Assembly (NCBI GenBank): GCA_027692465.1
Contig: JAQEYU010000004.1
Span: 267,865-331,864, forward strand
Reading direction: 5' to 3'
Length of the DNA stretch: 64,000 nucleotides
Origin: Enterococcaceae bacterium OF42-14pH9A
Lineage (GTDB): Bacteria; Bacillota; Bacilli; Lactobacillales; Enterococcaceae
The notes beneath the pieces were generated by a model. It was not told the DNA's origin. It saw only the letters and a program-made list of their open reading frames with translations, and made no database searches. Below are positions 43,161-53,081 of the stretch, piece by piece (position 1 is the first letter of the stretch; each line of letters opens with the position of its first letter). The position numbers and the translations under genes were made by a program.

Positions 43161-46100
43161 ATGGATTTGATCCAAGTATTGGGAAAAACCGACCTGGTGG
43201 CCAAATGGCAGCGCCAGATTAAAGAAGGACAAAAGCGGCAGCTGCTGACGGGCTTGGCAGGATCAGCCAAAACCCTGGCACTGGTTTCCGCATATGAAAA
43301 TTTCAAACGGCCGATCCTGGCAGTGACGCCGAACCTCTATTATATGAACCAACTCGCTGATGATCTGCGGAATGTCTGCGAGGATGTTTTTGTGTACCCG
43401 GTGGATGAAGTCTTGTCAGCGGAGATGGCCTTTGCCTCGCCGGAAGCCCGTATCGACCGCATCAATACACTGAATGCCATCGCTGCCGGCCAGCCGGGGA
43501 TCTATGTGGTCCCGCTGGCGGCCCTTAGAAAATACCTGCCGCAGCCGGCGACTTGGCGCAACGCCCAGTTTGAATGGCAGCTGGGCAGCGAGCTGGATCT
43601 GCGGGAACTGCCGCAACAGTTGGTCTTGATGGGTTATGAGCGCCAGCAGATGATTATGAAGCCGGGGGAATTCTCCATTCGGGGCAGCATCATCGATATT
43701 TATCCTCTGACCGCGGAATACCCGGTGCGGATCGAACTCTTTGATGTGGAAGTAGATTCGATGCGCTATTTCGACGTGGAAACCCAGCGTTCTTTGGGCA
43801 ATGCCGAAACGGTCGTCATCACCCCCACTACCGAGCTGGTCTTTTCCGCCGAGGATCTGGCGATTGGTGCGGCCAACCTGCAGGAGCTGTTGGACAAGCG
43901 GCTGGCCGTTACCCATGAAGCTGTAGATAAGAGCTTTTTGGAGGACTATTTCGGTCAGCTGATGACTTCCTGGCAAGAAGGGATCCCCGGAGAAAATGCC
44001 CAGTTTTATCTGGATCTGTTGTACCCGGAAAAAACCGGTTTGGCCGATTATTTCCCGCAGGAGACCCTCTTGATCGTGGACGATTATCCCCGCATCATGG
44101 AGACCGACCGGGAGATTCAAAGGGAAGAAGCCGAGTGGCACACCCAGAAAATCAGTGAGCTGCGGGTCTTTTCCGAGCAGACGTTTGGTCGCAACAGCCA
44201 CGACTTTTTCCGGGATGAGGAGTTTATCACCACCTACTTTGCCCTGTTTCAAAAAGGTATGGGCAATCTGCGCTTTACTTCGGTCCTGAATTTCCAATAC
44301 CGGCCGATGCAGCAGTTTTTCAGCCAGATGGGGCTCTTGAAGGCCGAAGTCGATCGTTGGGAAAAACAAGGCCAGACGGTGGTTTTCCTGGTTTCCGACA
44401 GCGAACGGGCCAAGAAACTGGAACAGAATTTCCGCGACCATGATATCTATGCGGTGACCGCGGCTGCCGACAAGCTGATCACGGGCCGCAGCCAGATCAT
44501 CGAAGCCCAGCTGGCTAACGGCTTTGAAATGCCGCAAGATCATCTAGTGGTGGTGACAGAAAAGGAAATTTTCCAGCAGGTCAAACGCAAAAAAGCCCGC
44601 CGCCAGACCATCACCAATGCGGAACGGCTGAAGAGCTACAACGAGCTGAAGCCCGGCGATTATGTGGTCCATGCCAATCACGGGATCGGGAAATACGTGG
44701 GGATGCAGACGCTGGAAGTCGACGGGGTCCATCAGGATTACCTGACCATCCTCTATCAGAACGACGACAAGCTCTTTATCCCGGTGACCCAGCTGAATCT
44801 GATCCAAAAATACGTCGCCGCCGAATCCAAGTCGCCGAAGATCAACAAGCTCGGCGGCAGCGAGTGGAGCAAGACCAAACGCAAAGTCACCGGCAGAATC
44901 GAAGACATCGCCGACGACTTGATCGCCCTTTATGCCAAGCGGGAGGCTGAAAAAGGCTACGCATTCGGACCGGATGATGCGTATATGAAGGAATTCGAGG
45001 ATGCTTTCCCTTACACGGAGACCGAAGATCAGCTGCGCAGTACCACCGAGATCAAAAAGGATATGGAGCGACCGCGGCCGATGGATCGTCTGCTGGTGGG
45101 AGATGTCGGCTTCGGGAAAACCGAAGTTGCCTTGCGGGCGGCCTTCAAAGCCATCAAAGAAAACAAACAAGTGGCCTTTTTGGTGCCCACCACTATTTTG
45201 GCCCAGCAGCATTATGAAACCATGATCGACCGTTTCGAAGGCTTTCCGGTGAATGTCGGGCAGCTCAGCCGCTTCCGCACGAAAGCCCAGCAAAATGAAA
45301 CCATCGAAAAACTGCGGACCGGTCAGGTGGATATCGTCGTCGGAACCCACCGGCTGTTGTCCAAAGATGTGAAGTTTGCGGATCTGGGGCTGTTGGTAAT
45401 CGACGAAGAACAACGCTTCGGCGTGAAACACAAGGAACGGCTGAAACAGCTGCGTTCGCAAGTGGATGTGCTGACCCTGACGGCAACGCCGATTCCCCGG
45501 ACCCTGCACATGTCCATGCTGGGGGTGCGAGATCTGTCGGTGATCGAAACACCGCCGGAAAACCGTTACCCGATCCAGACTTATGTTATGGAAAAAAATC
45601 CCGGTGCCGTCCGGGAAGCCATCCAGCGGGAGTTGGCGCGGGGCGGGCAGGTCTTTTACCTGTACAATCGAGTGGAGACCATCGAAAAGAAAGTCGACGA
45701 GCTGCAGATGCTGGTGCCGGATGCCCGGATTGCTTACGCTCATGGGCAGATGACCGAAATCCAGCTGGAGAACACTTTGTTTGATTTCATCGAAGGCATG
45801 TACGACATCTTGGTGACCACCACGATCATCGAAACCGGTGTCGATATTCCCAATGTCAACACGCTGTTTGTGGAAAACGCCGACTATATGGGACTATCTA
45901 CCTTGTATCAGCTGCGGGGCCGGGTCGGGCGCAGCAACCGGGTGGCTTATGCCTACTTTATGTACGAGCCGCAAAAAGTCTTGAACGAGGTCAGTGAAAA
46001 GCGGCTGCAGGCTATCAAGGACTTCACGGAGTTGGGGTCCGGCTTTAAGATCGCCATGCGGGACCTTTCCATCCGGGGGGCCGGCAACCTGCTGGGTGCT

Positions 46101-46691
46101 CAGCAGCACGGCTTTATCGATGCCGTCGGATTTGACATGTACTCTCAGATGCTCAGTGAAGCAGTCGCCCGCAAGCAGGGGAAAAATAGCCAGAACGAAA
46201 AAACTTCCGTGGAAATCGATCTGGGCATCGATGCCTACCTGCCGGAGACGTATATCGAAGACGAGCGGCAGAAGATTGAGATTTACAAACGGATTCGGGA
46301 AATGGAAACCGAAGAAAATCTGGACGAGATCCAAGATGACCTGCTGGACCGTTTCGGCGAGTTTCCGGATGAAGTTTCTCATCTGTTGACAGTCGGCCAG
46401 ATCAAGATGGACGGTGACCGGGCCTTGCTGGAGACCATCCGCAAGATCGGCGACAAGCTGCGTTTTGTGCTCAGCAAAGTCGGGACCAAGACCTACACAG
46501 TGGAGCAGTTGTTCGAAGCTCTCGGTGCCACCAGAATGAAGGCGGCGATGGCGATGGACAAAGACAAAATGACCATCACCTTGACCATCGACAAGAAAAT
46601 GACCGAAGGAATCTGGCTCCATGAAATCCAAGAGTTCGTCAAAGCGTTGCGAGCCGAAAAATACAAAAGCAAGCCGGTAACAGCTGAATAA
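43161..46691 (+). CDS. mfd: Transcription-repair coupling factor
   Basis: A 1176-residue ATPase that removes stalled RNA polymerase and recruits UvrABC. The N-terminal UvrB-homology domains lead to the polymerase-interacting domain (YVVHANHGIGKYVG), then the superfamily 2 translocase with Walker A GDVGFGKTE, DEEQ in VIDEEQRFGV, TATPIPRT and the QLRGRVGR motif VI, and a C-terminal regulatory domain. I start it at the ATG at 43161 (MDLIQVLG) after AGGTGG; an 84-base upstream extension has no match. Confidence 0.95.
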   Translation: MDLIQVLGKTDLVAKWQRQIKEGQKRQLLTGLAGSAKTLALVSAYENFKRPILAVTPNLYYMNQLADDLRNVCEDVFVYPVDEVLSAEMAFASPEARIDRINTLNAIAAGQPGIYVVPLAALRKYLPQPATWRNAQFEWQLGSELDLRELPQQLVLMGYERQQMIMKPGEFSIRGSIIDIYPLTAEYPVRIELFDVEVDSMRYFDVETQRSLGNAETVVITPTTELVFSAEDLAIGAANLQELLDKRLAVTHEAVDKSFLEDYFGQLMTSWQEGIPGENAQFYLDLLYPEKTGLADYFPQETLLIVDDYPRIMETDREIQREEAEWHTQKISELRVFSEQTFGRNSHDFFRDEEFITTYFALFQKGMGNLRFTSVLNFQYRPMQQFFSQMGLLKAEVDRWEKQGQTVVFLVSDSERAKKLEQNFRDHDIYAVTAAADKLITGRSQIIEAQLANGFEMPQDHLVVVTEKEIFQQVKRKKARRQTITNAERLKSYNELKPGDYVVHANHGIGKYVGMQTLEVDGVHQDYLTILYQNDDKLFIPVTQLNLIQKYVAAESKSPKINKLGGSEWSKTKRKVTGRIEDIADDLIALYAKREAEKGYAFGPDDAYMKEFEDAFPYTETEDQLRSTTEIKKDMERPRPMDRLLVGDVGFGKTEVALRAAFKAIKENKQVAFLVPTTILAQQHYETMIDRFEGFPVNVGQLSRFRTKAQQNETIEKLRTGQVDIVVGTHRLLSKDVKFADLGLLVIDEEQRFGVKHKERLKQLRSQVDVLTLTATPIPRTLHMSMLGVRDLSVIETPPENRYPIQTYVMEKNPGAVREAIQRELARGGQVFYLYNRVETIEKKVDELQMLVPDARIAYAHGQMTEIQLENTLFDFIEGMYDILVTTTIIETGVDIPNVNTLFVENADYMGLSTLYQLRGRVGRSNRVAYAYFMYEPQKVLNEVSEKRLQAIKDFTELGSGFKIAMRDLSIRGAGNLLGAQQHGFIDAVGFDMYSQMLSEAVARKQGKNSQNEKTSVEIDLGIDAYLPETYIEDERQKIEIYKRIREMETEENLDEIQDDLLDRFGEFPDEVSHLLTVGQIKMDGDRALLETIRKIGDKLRFVLSKVGTKTYTVEQLFEALGATRMKAAMAMDKDKMTITLTIDKKMTEGIWLHEIQEFVKALRAEKYKSKPVTAE

Positions 46692-46747
46692 GCGGAAAAT
46701 GTCGGCCGGACGATTTTTCGATTTTCCAATAAAAAGGCGGTGAAACG

Positions 46748-48337
46748 ATGGCGAAAAATCAGATGCAGTCGATGATGCAGGGGGCCTTTGTCCTGACGGC
46801 GGCTTCTTTTGCGGCCAAGCTGCTGAGTGCAGTCTACCGGGTACCTTTTCAAAACCTGGTGGGAGATGAGGGCTTTTATGTTTACCAGCAGATCTATCCT
46901 ATCTATGGCTTGGCGATGACCTTGGCGCTGTCGGGGCTGCCGCAGTTCATTTCAAAGTATGTCGCTGAACAAGTTACACCCAAGGACCAGCAGACAGCGA
47001 TCCGCAAGCTGTATCCCATTGTACTGGGAGCCGGTGTGCTGTTGTTTCTGCTGACCTTTTTAGGGGCTGAACCGCTGGCGTACCTGATGGGGGACCGCCA
47101 GTTGTCGCCTTTGATCCGAGTGGTCTCCTTCACCTTTTTGTTTGTCCCGATCCTGTCTTTTTATCGGGGGAGCTTTCAGGGCAACCTGCTGATGGTCCCG
47201 ACGGCAGTCTCGCAAGTCGCCGAGCAGCTGGTGCGGGTGGCGGTGATTCTGGGGGGCGCCGTCGCCTTTCGCCAACTGGGCCTGACCATTTATCAGGCGG
47301 GGACCATCGCCATGTTCGGTGCTCTTTGCGGCGGTGCCGTGGCGATCATGATCCTGCTCTATTATCAAAACAAGATCCACGGGCGGCGTTTGGATCTGCA
47401 GCGCACCCGGCTTTTCCAAAAGTGGGACAAACCGCTGATTCGGCGCTTTCTTTTGGAGGGCGGCCTGATCTCGATTTACAGCGGTTTTTTGATCCTCTTT
47501 CAGCTGGTAGATTCCTTTCTGGTCGCCAATGCACTGCAGGATGGCGGTGTTTTGCCCCAAGCAGCCCGCGTGACCAAAGGGGTCTATGATCGCGGTCAGC
47601 CGCTGGTGCAGCTGGGGCTGGTAGTGGCCGGCGCCCTCAGCTCGACTTTTCTGCCGGCATTGACCAGATATCTGCTGGGAAAAGACCGGAGCCGCTTTTT
47701 GAGCACCACCAGGATCTATCTGCGGCTGACGGCCAGCATCTCGCTGGCAGCGGCGGTGGGACTGGCACTGTTGATGCCCTTTATCAACTTCGCCCTCTTC
47801 AAAGACGCCAATGGCAACCTGCCGCTGGTGATCTTCGTTTTCGCAGTCTTCTTGATGGGCATGATCCAAGCCTATCAAAGCGTCGCCCAAAGCCAGAATC
47901 ATTTTCGCATTCCCTTGAAGGCTGCTGCTTGGGGCCTGTTGGCAAAAGCTGTCGCCACCTGGCCTTTCACCCGCTTTTTAGGGACGGCCGGCGCCAGCTG
48001 GTCGACACTTCTGGGGCTGAGCTGTACGCTTTGGTATCTGATTGGCCGAGAGGATGCCGCAATCAATGCTTTTTGGCGGGAGGGCCGTTTTTTTCGGAAG
48101 CTGCTGCGTTCCATCGGTGCCATGATCCTGCTGATCCTGCTGTACTATCTGGTGCTGGTAATCATTCTGGATCCCCGAACTCACCGTCTCAGCACGCTTT
48201 TGATGGCGGTCGGCGGGGTCGCAGTAGGGCTGACGGGCTTTATCCGTTCGGCCATTCGCAACCGGCTGTTTACTGTCCGAGAGTGGCTGTTGCTGCCTTT
48301 CGGTAAAAAAATACTCACATTCAAACTGAGAAAGTAG
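46748..48337 (+). CDS. MATE/Wzx-like polysaccharide flippase (YabM/SpoVB-type)
   Basis: A 529-residue protein with about 14 membrane segments, N-terminal [24 protein letters not shown] and [15 protein letters not shown], the marks of the MurJ/SpoVB/YabM branch of the MOP superfamily. The position between mfd and the S4-domain gene matches B. subtilis yabM. It is probably a lipid-linked precursor flippase; in cocci this gene may contribute to lipid II or teichoic precursor flipping. GGCGGTGA ribosome site. Confidence 0.85.
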   Translation: MAKNQMQSMMQGAFVLTAASFAAKLLSAVYRVPFQNLVGDEGFYVYQQIYPIYGLAMTLALSGLPQFISKYVAEQVTPKDQQTAIRKLYPIVLGAGVLLFLLTFLGAEPLAYLMGDRQLSPLIRVVSFTFLFVPILSFYRGSFQGNLLMVPTAVSQVAEQLVRVAVILGGAVAFRQLGLTIYQAGTIAMFGALCGGAVAIMILLYYQNKIHGRRLDLQRTRLFQKWDKPLIRRFLLEGGLISIYSGFLILFQLVDSFLVANALQDGGVLPQAARVTKGVYDRGQPLVQLGLVVAGALSSTFLPALTRYLLGKDRSRFLSTTRIYLRLTASISLAAAVGLALLMPFINFALFKDANGNLPLVIFVFAVFLMGMIQAYQSVAQSQNHFRIPLKAAAWGLLAKAVATWPFTRFLGTAGASWSTLLGLSCTLWYLIGREDAAINAFWREGRFFRKLLRSIGAMILLILLYYLVLVIILDPRTHRLSTLLMAVGGVAVGLTGFIRSAIRNRLFTVREWLLLPFGKKILTFKLRK

Positions 48338-48344
48338 GGAAACC

Positions 48345-48608
48345 ATGCGTTTAGACAAATTTTTGAAAATCTCACGAATCATCAAGCGCCGTCAAGTTGC
48401 CAAGGAAGTGGCCGACAAAGGTCGCATCATGATCAACGGCAAACTGGCCAAATCTTCTTCCACTGTCAAGCTGGGGGATGTCTTGACCATTCAATTCGGC
48501 AACAAGACACTGGAAGTCAAAATCAGGGAATTGCATGAATCCACTAAAAAGGACGATGCTGCCCAAATGTATGAAATCATTTCTGAAAAACGCAATGACG
48601 AAGCTTAG
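48345..48608 (+). CDS. rqcP: S4-domain ribosome quality control protein RqcP
   Basis: An 87-residue S4 RNA-binding protein ([22 protein letters not shown] at the start, in part) formerly called YabO/Hsp15-like. RqcP works with RqcH to add alanine tails on stalled 50S subunits. It starts 7 bases after the flippase stop. Length and location agree with the family. Confidence 0.9.
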   Translation: MRLDKFLKISRIIKRRQVAKEVADKGRIMINGKLAKSSSTVKLGDVLTIQFGNKTLEVKIRELHESTKKDDAAQMYEIISEKRNDEA

Positions 48609-48635
48609 GCAGTATCTGTAAGCATCAGGGACAGC

Positions 48636-48760
48636 GCTGTTTGGTACTTGACGCCGTAATCTGTCGTGATCGGTAGCGGCATTGACCCCTTGGACACTGC
48701 TGCGGCACGCTTTAGCCGGTGATTTCGGCAAAAAGTCTTCAAAAATCTGAACTCCGCTGC
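48636..48760 (+). repeat. Dispersed repeat, copy 2
   Basis: Noncoding sequence between rqcP and divIC that aligns in order with 27930-28050 (TTTGGTACTT, CCGTAATC, GCTGCGGCAC, GCTTTA, TGATTTCGGCA, CAAAAATCTG). It shows no open frame of substance. Insertions of 3-6 bases separate the copies. Confidence 0.5.
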
Positions 48761-48786
48761 TGTTTCCAAATACACCCCGATTTCCG

Positions 48787-48816
48787 TTAGACAACGCAAT
48801 CTATAGTTGGTATAAT
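48787..48816 (+). promoter_or_regulatory. divIC promoter
   Basis: TTAGAC, 18-base spacer, TATAAT with a TG one base upstream (extended -10). Confidence 0.65.
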
Positions 48817-48942
48817 AAGGAAAAAGTGGGGCACCCGTACCTTTGCCGTGGAAAAACGCCGTTACGACAGCGTTTGATCGGTTGTTATCTGGACCCCGCC
48901 CAGCAGTTAGCTACAGGAAAGCAAAAGAAGGAGAAAGACGTC

Positions 48943-49398
48943 ATGACGCAAAAGCACCAACCAAACGTGACCCGCTTGGATAACGACTATGCCAAGGAGC
49001 AGACCGCACAATTGATCAAAGCGCATCGTCAGGCAGTCTTTCGCAGACGTCGGTTGGGATTGATTACGATCGTCGCCGCAGTTATCTTTGCTTTCGTGGG
49101 TTTTCAACTGTATAACGATTACCAGCAGGTGAAAAAGCTGGAGGCGATCAAAGCCGAGACCGTGGCCGATCACGATATCGTGGCCGCCAACGTCAAACAG
49201 CTGGAAGCCGAAGTCGCCCGCTTGAACGACAAAGACTACGTGGCCAAGCTGGCCCGCAGCCGCTTCTTTTATTCCAAAGACGGTGAGACGGTTTATCCGC
49301 TGCCGGATCAAAATGCCGCCAAGGCGGACAAAGAAGAAGCAAAAGTTAAAAAAGCGTTGGATGACACTCATTCGTCTACCACTGCCGAAAAGCAGTAG
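48943..49398 (+). CDS. divIC: Septum-formation protein DivIC
   Basis: A 151-residue single-pass membrane protein: a cytoplasmic basic head (HRQAVFRRRR), a membrane segment (about 38-57) and an extracellular coiled coil ending in the YVAKLARSRFFYSKDGE motif shared by DivIC/FtsB. It stabilises FtsL and the divisome. The ATG at 48943 follows AAGGAG; the upstream extension is not matched. The C-terminal tail is acidic/Lys-rich and longer than in Bacillus. Confidence 0.9.
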   Translation: MTQKHQPNVTRLDNDYAKEQTAQLIKAHRQAVFRRRRLGLITIVAAVIFAFVGFQLYNDYQQVKKLEAIKAETVADHDIVAANVKQLEAEVARLNDKDYVAKLARSRFFYSKDGETVYPLPDQNAAKADKEEAKVKKALDDTHSSTTAEKQ

Positions 49399-49530
49399 GA
49401 ATATAGGATCAACCAGGATCCTGCAGTGATCGTTGCCTGCTTTGCACAGCCGTTCCCGTCATGCGGAAAAAGCGGCAGTGCCCAGGCCCGTAATCACCGC
49501 TGGTCCCAAAAATAGGAGGAACATTTGTTA

Positions 49531-50013
49531 ATGGCAATCGAAGTAGGAGCAAAACTTCAAGGAAAAGTGTCTGGTATTACCAATTTTGGTGCGTTTGTCG
49601 ATTTGGGGGAAAGAAAGACCGGTCTGGTCCACATCAGTGAGGTTTCTGACGGCTATGTAAAAGACATCAACGACGTATTGAAAGTCGGCGATGAAGTGAC
49701 CGTCATCGTGACTTCCGTGGGCAATGACGGGAAGATCGGTTTGTCGATCCGTAAAGCACAGGACAAACCGCAACAGGAAAAACGGGAATTCTCGAAAGCT
49801 CCCGCCGGCAAAGCACCGGCTCGCGGCGGACAGAAGAAACCTTTCAACCGCGGCGGCAGCCAAGGACAAGGTCGCGGCAGCTTTGGCAATGATAATAAGC
49901 AAGACTTCGATTCCTTGATGAGTTCATTTTTGAAGGACTCAGATGATCGCCTGTCCTCCTTGCGCCGCAACACAGAAGGCAAGCGCGGCGGCCGGGGCGG
50001 ACGCCGGAACTGA
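49531..50013 (+). CDS. S1 RNA-binding domain protein (YabR/general stress protein 13 type)
   Basis: A 160-residue protein with one S1 domain (about 1-75: VGAKLQGKVSGITNFGAFVDL, in part, and GLVHISEVSDGYV) followed by a basic, Gly/Arg/Lys-rich, probably disordered tail and a short FDSLMSSFLKDSDDRL helix. The AGGAGG lies 10 bases before the ATG. It is always beside divIC in Firmicutes and is probably ribosome-associated. Confidence 0.9.
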   Translation: MAIEVGAKLQGKVSGITNFGAFVDLGERKTGLVHISEVSDGYVKDINDVLKVGDEVTVIVTSVGNDGKIGLSIRKAQDKPQQEKREFSKAPAGKAPARGGQKKPFNRGGSQGQGRGSFGNDNKQDFDSLMSSFLKDSDDRLSSLRRNTEGKRGGRGGRRN

Positions 50014-50044
50014 TGACCGGCAACCGGCTGGCTGCGATTTGATG

Positions 50045-50083
50045 AAAGACCCTGAGACGTTCACGCGTCCGGGGTCTTTTTTT
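50045..50083 (+). terminator. Terminator after the S1-domain gene
   Basis: AAAGACCCTGAGACG and CGTCCGGGGTCTTT arms followed by T residues. Confidence 0.85.
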
Positions 50084-50093
50084 CATGAATCTA

Positions 50094-50600
50094 GTGTTCT
50101 GTCTATACAGAAATCAAATCAATTCACTCGAAAACTTCAGAGCCAGCTGGCATGCCAATCATCGTAGTGCACGGTCGGCTCCAACCTCAGCAAGCTGAGA
50201 TTGCAAGTTCAACATGGCGAATTCTGCCTTAGTTGAACTGTACCAGCTGACCGTAGGGAGGGTGGCTTCTCACATTTTCCTTGATGCGCACTACGATGCT
50301 GTCATGCGTTGTCTCTTCCGATACATCCAGAAAAGTTCCAGAAGGCTCGGAGACTGACCCCGGCGTACAGATTTTACCGTTTGACTGAACTACTGACAGT
50401 TCGGCGCTGATTTGAAAAATCAGTGGCGTTACTGTCAGTTTGAAGTCAATAGGCCCAAGACAATGAGAAATTTCCGCTGCCTTTCAAGTGGAATTTCTCG
50501 TTGGCTTCGGCCGGCGGCTGTACGCCGGGGTCAGATCGGAGAGCCTTCTGGAACTTTTCGGCAATCGGCTGATTGCTTTAATTCCAGTCCGGATGAAATA
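50094..50600 (+). repeat. Large structured noncoding repeat, copy A
   Basis: About 507 bases matching 57891-58408 at high identity over full length. Internal hairpins are kept in both copies: CTGACAGT...ACTGTCAG with an inner CTGATTT/AAATCAG (50393-50438), GAGAAATTTCC/GGAATTTCTC, CTCAGC/GCTGAG and GAGCC/GGCTC. No conserved long open frame. It fills most of the 700-base gap between the S1-domain gene and tilS. Confidence 0.85.
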
Positions 50601-50625
50601 CTAAGGACTGATTGCCAGCCCCATC

Positions 50626-50654
50626 TGTCCATTCGCGGATGAGCACGGTATAAT
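50626..50654 (+). promoter_or_regulatory. Possible tilS promoter
   Basis: TATAAT at 50649-50654, with a poor -35 (TGTCCA). Confidence 0.4.
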
Positions 50655-50713
50655 AGAAGCAACAAATAAAAACATTGACGGAAAAGCTTACCGGTAGGGT
50701 TTTGGAGGTCTTG

Positions 50714-52174
50714 ATGGAAGAGTTGGCGCAGCGCTTTTTACGACAGGGAAAAGAAGAAAAACTTTGGCAGCCTGGGAGTCGGATTTTGGCGGCGGTTTCC
50801 GGTGGGGTGGACTCGATGGTGCTGCTGCAGCTGCTGGAATTGGTGCGGGCTGCCGAGGATCAGGTATTGATCGCAGTGGCCCATGTGAATCATCAGCTGC
50901 GGGCGGAATCAGCGGCAGAGGAAGCCTTTTTGCGGGAATATTGTGAGCGGCGGGAGATCCCGTTTTATGTCCGTCGCTGGGAAAGTCTGCCGGTCAGCGG
51001 GATGGAGGAAGCGGCGCGGACGTTTCGCTATGACTTTTTTGGCGAGCTGATGCAGGAGCATTACTTTGATACGCTGATGACAGCACATCATGCAGACGAC
51101 CAGCTGGAGACGATGCTGATGAAGATGATGAGAGACGGCAATGTTCAGACTGCCGGCGGGATGCGCAGGCGGCGGGCTTTTGGCGGCGGACGCCTGGTGC
51201 GGCCGCTTTTGGATTTTCCCAAAGAAACGCTGATTGTCTATGCCGAGGACCACGGGCTCCGCTATTACGACGATGCCACCAACTATCTGCCGCAGGTCCA
51301 ACGTAACCGGGTCCGCCAGCGGATTGTGCCGCCGATGAAGGCTGAAAATCCGCAGGTGCTGGCCCATTTCGGGCGCCTGGCCCGCCAGCTGCAGTGGCTC
51401 ACGGAGCAGCAGGATCAAAAAATGCAGCAGTGGTACCTTCAATACGCCGAAGTCCACTCGGAAAGTCTGCGGCTGCCCGTCTCCCGGATTCTGGAACTAG
51501 CGGAAGGGGAGAAGTATTTCGCGCTGCAGTACTGCTGCCGGAAAATCAGAGAGCTTTGGCAGGTGACCATCAGTGATGACCAGTTGGATCAGATTCTGCG
51601 CAGCCTGCACGCCGGGCGGCCCCAGTGGCGAATCGATCTGGCAGGGGGTTGGCAGTTTCGCGGTGAGTATGACCGGTTGATCTTCGGGCCCGCCAGTCTG
51701 GTAACGGCGACTGCGCAGCTAAAAGATGAGGAAACACTGTCGGAACAGCGGATTGCGCTGAAATTGGGAGAGTCGGTTTTTCTCTCTGAAAACGAGTGGG
51801 TGGGCTTTTTGGCGATGACCCCGGATCCTGTCAGCGGCAGGGCCTACATCGATCCCGACGATATTCCCGAAAAAGTCAAACTTTGGGCGGAGATTGATCA
51901 ACCTTTGCCGGTAAACTTCCCTACTGAGGCAGTCTTTCGCAAACGGCGTGACGGGGACCGCATTCAGCTGACCCCGTCACTTAGAAAGAAGATTTCCCGC
52001 ATCTTTATCGATAAAAAAACGCCCAATGACATGCGGGAGCGTTCCTGGGTGATGACGACCCCGGAAGATCAGGTGCTGGGGGTGCTGCCGCAAGCCCTTT
52101 CCTATTTGAGTATTGCCGGGGAAACTGATAAAATACACTACAGACTTCTTTATAAATATCGCAAAGAAGAATAG
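50714..52174 (+). CDS. tilS: tRNA(Ile)-lysidine synthase
   Basis: A 486-residue enzyme that converts C34 of the CAU-anticodon isoleucine tRNA to lysidine. The PP-loop AVSGGVDSM near residue 30, HVNHQLR, MTAHHADDQLET and the NYLPQVQRNRVRQRI block are typical, followed by the C-terminal TilS domains. The ATG at 50714 follows GGAGG; the upstream start at 50675 lacks a ribosome site. It is essential and precedes hpt and ftsH as usual. Confidence 0.93.
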   Translation: MEELAQRFLRQGKEEKLWQPGSRILAAVSGGVDSMVLLQLLELVRAAEDQVLIAVAHVNHQLRAESAAEEAFLREYCERREIPFYVRRWESLPVSGMEEAARTFRYDFFGELMQEHYFDTLMTAHHADDQLETMLMKMMRDGNVQTAGGMRRRRAFGGGRLVRPLLDFPKETLIVYAEDHGLRYYDDATNYLPQVQRNRVRQRIVPPMKAENPQVLAHFGRLARQLQWLTEQQDQKMQQWYLQYAEVHSESLRLPVSRILELAEGEKYFALQYCCRKIRELWQVTISDDQLDQILRSLHAGRPQWRIDLAGGWQFRGEYDRLIFGPASLVTATAQLKDEETLSEQRIALKLGESVFLSENEWVGFLAMTPDPVSGRAYIDPDDIPEKVKLWAEIDQPLPVNFPTEAVFRKRRDGDRIQLTPSLRKKISRIFIDKKTPNDMRERSWVMTTPEDQVLGVLPQALSYLSIAGETDKIHYRLLYKYRKEE

Positions 52175-52346
52175 GCTGTACTGAAAACGCTGCTGCCAGT
52201 TTCTGAAGCGGACTGGCTGTGGGTTCAACTCATGAGTCAAATAACCCGCCGGAGACGCAACTTTTGCGACAAAAGACGGAAAAGTTGCCTCGTTGCGATT
52301 TTCAGAACCGCTTTATTAAAACCAACTGCTGGAGGGAGCACAACGG

Positions 52347-52895
52347 ATGCTGGAAAAAGACATCGAAAAAGTCCTCGTGACACGTGAGGAGATCAAAGCG
52401 CGCTGCGAGGAATTAGGGAAACAATTGACGGAAGAATACAAGGATAAGAATCCTTTGGTGATCGGCGTATTGAAAGGTTCCATCCATTTCATGGCGGATG
52501 TCTGCCGCGAGATGGACTGTTACTTGGAGCTGGACTTCATGGATGTTTCCAGTTACGGAAATGCTACGGTTTCTTCCGGTGAAGTGCGGATCTTAAAAGA
52601 TCTGGACACCAATGTGGAAGGCCGCAACCTGTTGATCGTGGAAGATATCATCGATTCCGGCCGCACGCTGGCTTATCTGGTAGATCTGTTCAAATACCGC
52701 AAAGCCAAGTCCGTCAAGATCGTGACTCTGCTGGATAAACCGGAGGGCCGAGTGGTGGATATTGAAGCAGATTACATCGGCTTTGACGTACCCAATGAAT
52801 TCGTCGTCGGTTATGGCCTGGACTATGCCGAGCAGTACCGCAATCTGCCGTATGTAGGCGTGTTGAAACCGGCTGTCTACCAAACGGCTGAATAA
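52347..52895 (+). CDS. hpt: Hypoxanthine phosphoribosyltransferase
   Basis: A 182-residue purine-salvage enzyme forming [26 protein letters not shown], the PRPP loop [11 protein letters not shown] and [15 protein letters not shown] are all present. GGAGGGAGC ribosome site. The 172-base gap before it contains GCAACTTTT/AAAAGTTGC able to form a stem (about 52258-52290). In Firmicutes, Hpt and TilS together control ftsH. Confidence 0.95.
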   Translation: MLEKDIEKVLVTREEIKARCEELGKQLTEEYKDKNPLVIGVLKGSIHFMADVCREMDCYLELDFMDVSSYGNATVSSGEVRILKDLDTNVEGRNLLIVEDIIDSGRTLAYLVDLFKYRKAKSVKIVTLLDKPEGRVVDIEADYIGFDVPNEFVVGYGLDYAEQYRNLPYVGVLKPAVYQTAE

Positions 52896-52983
52896 GACGG
52901 ACCGCTTTCGTGAAAAGCTGTCAAAAAAGGCGCAATGAACCGTGCTGAGATCGATTTAGTGACAGATTTTGCGGGAGTTATGA

Positions 52984-52992
52984 TACAATAAA
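52984..52992 (+). promoter_or_regulatory. Possible ftsH promoter (-10)
   Basis: Extended -10 TGATACAAT (TACAAT at 52984-52989) about 90 bases before ftsH; the -35 is unclear. Confidence 0.35.
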
Positions 52993-53081
52993 ATGGTCAG
53001 GATTGATAAGACAATTTAAAAAATGCTGACGGGCGCAGGCACGTCATTCAGCGAAAAATAATTCAGCCAAGGAGGGCGAGC

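Noticed and set aside
43416..46631. Long minus-strand open frames opposite mfd (375, 399 and 245 codons)
   Set aside because: They mirror GC-biased codon use of mfd, have no Shine-Dalgarno sequences and show no recognisable domain.
50412..50642. Similar short open frames in both copies of the 510-base repeat
   Set aside because: The shared frame covers hairpin sequence, diverges by frameshift at the C-terminal end between copies and lacks a ribosome site, so I treat the element as noncoding.
52172..52317. Possible MITE between tilS and hpt with AGGCTGTACTGAAAA / TTTTCAGAACCGCT ends
   Set aside because: The ends only loosely match those at 27.9 and 34.3 kb and the interior has no relation to the other repeats.
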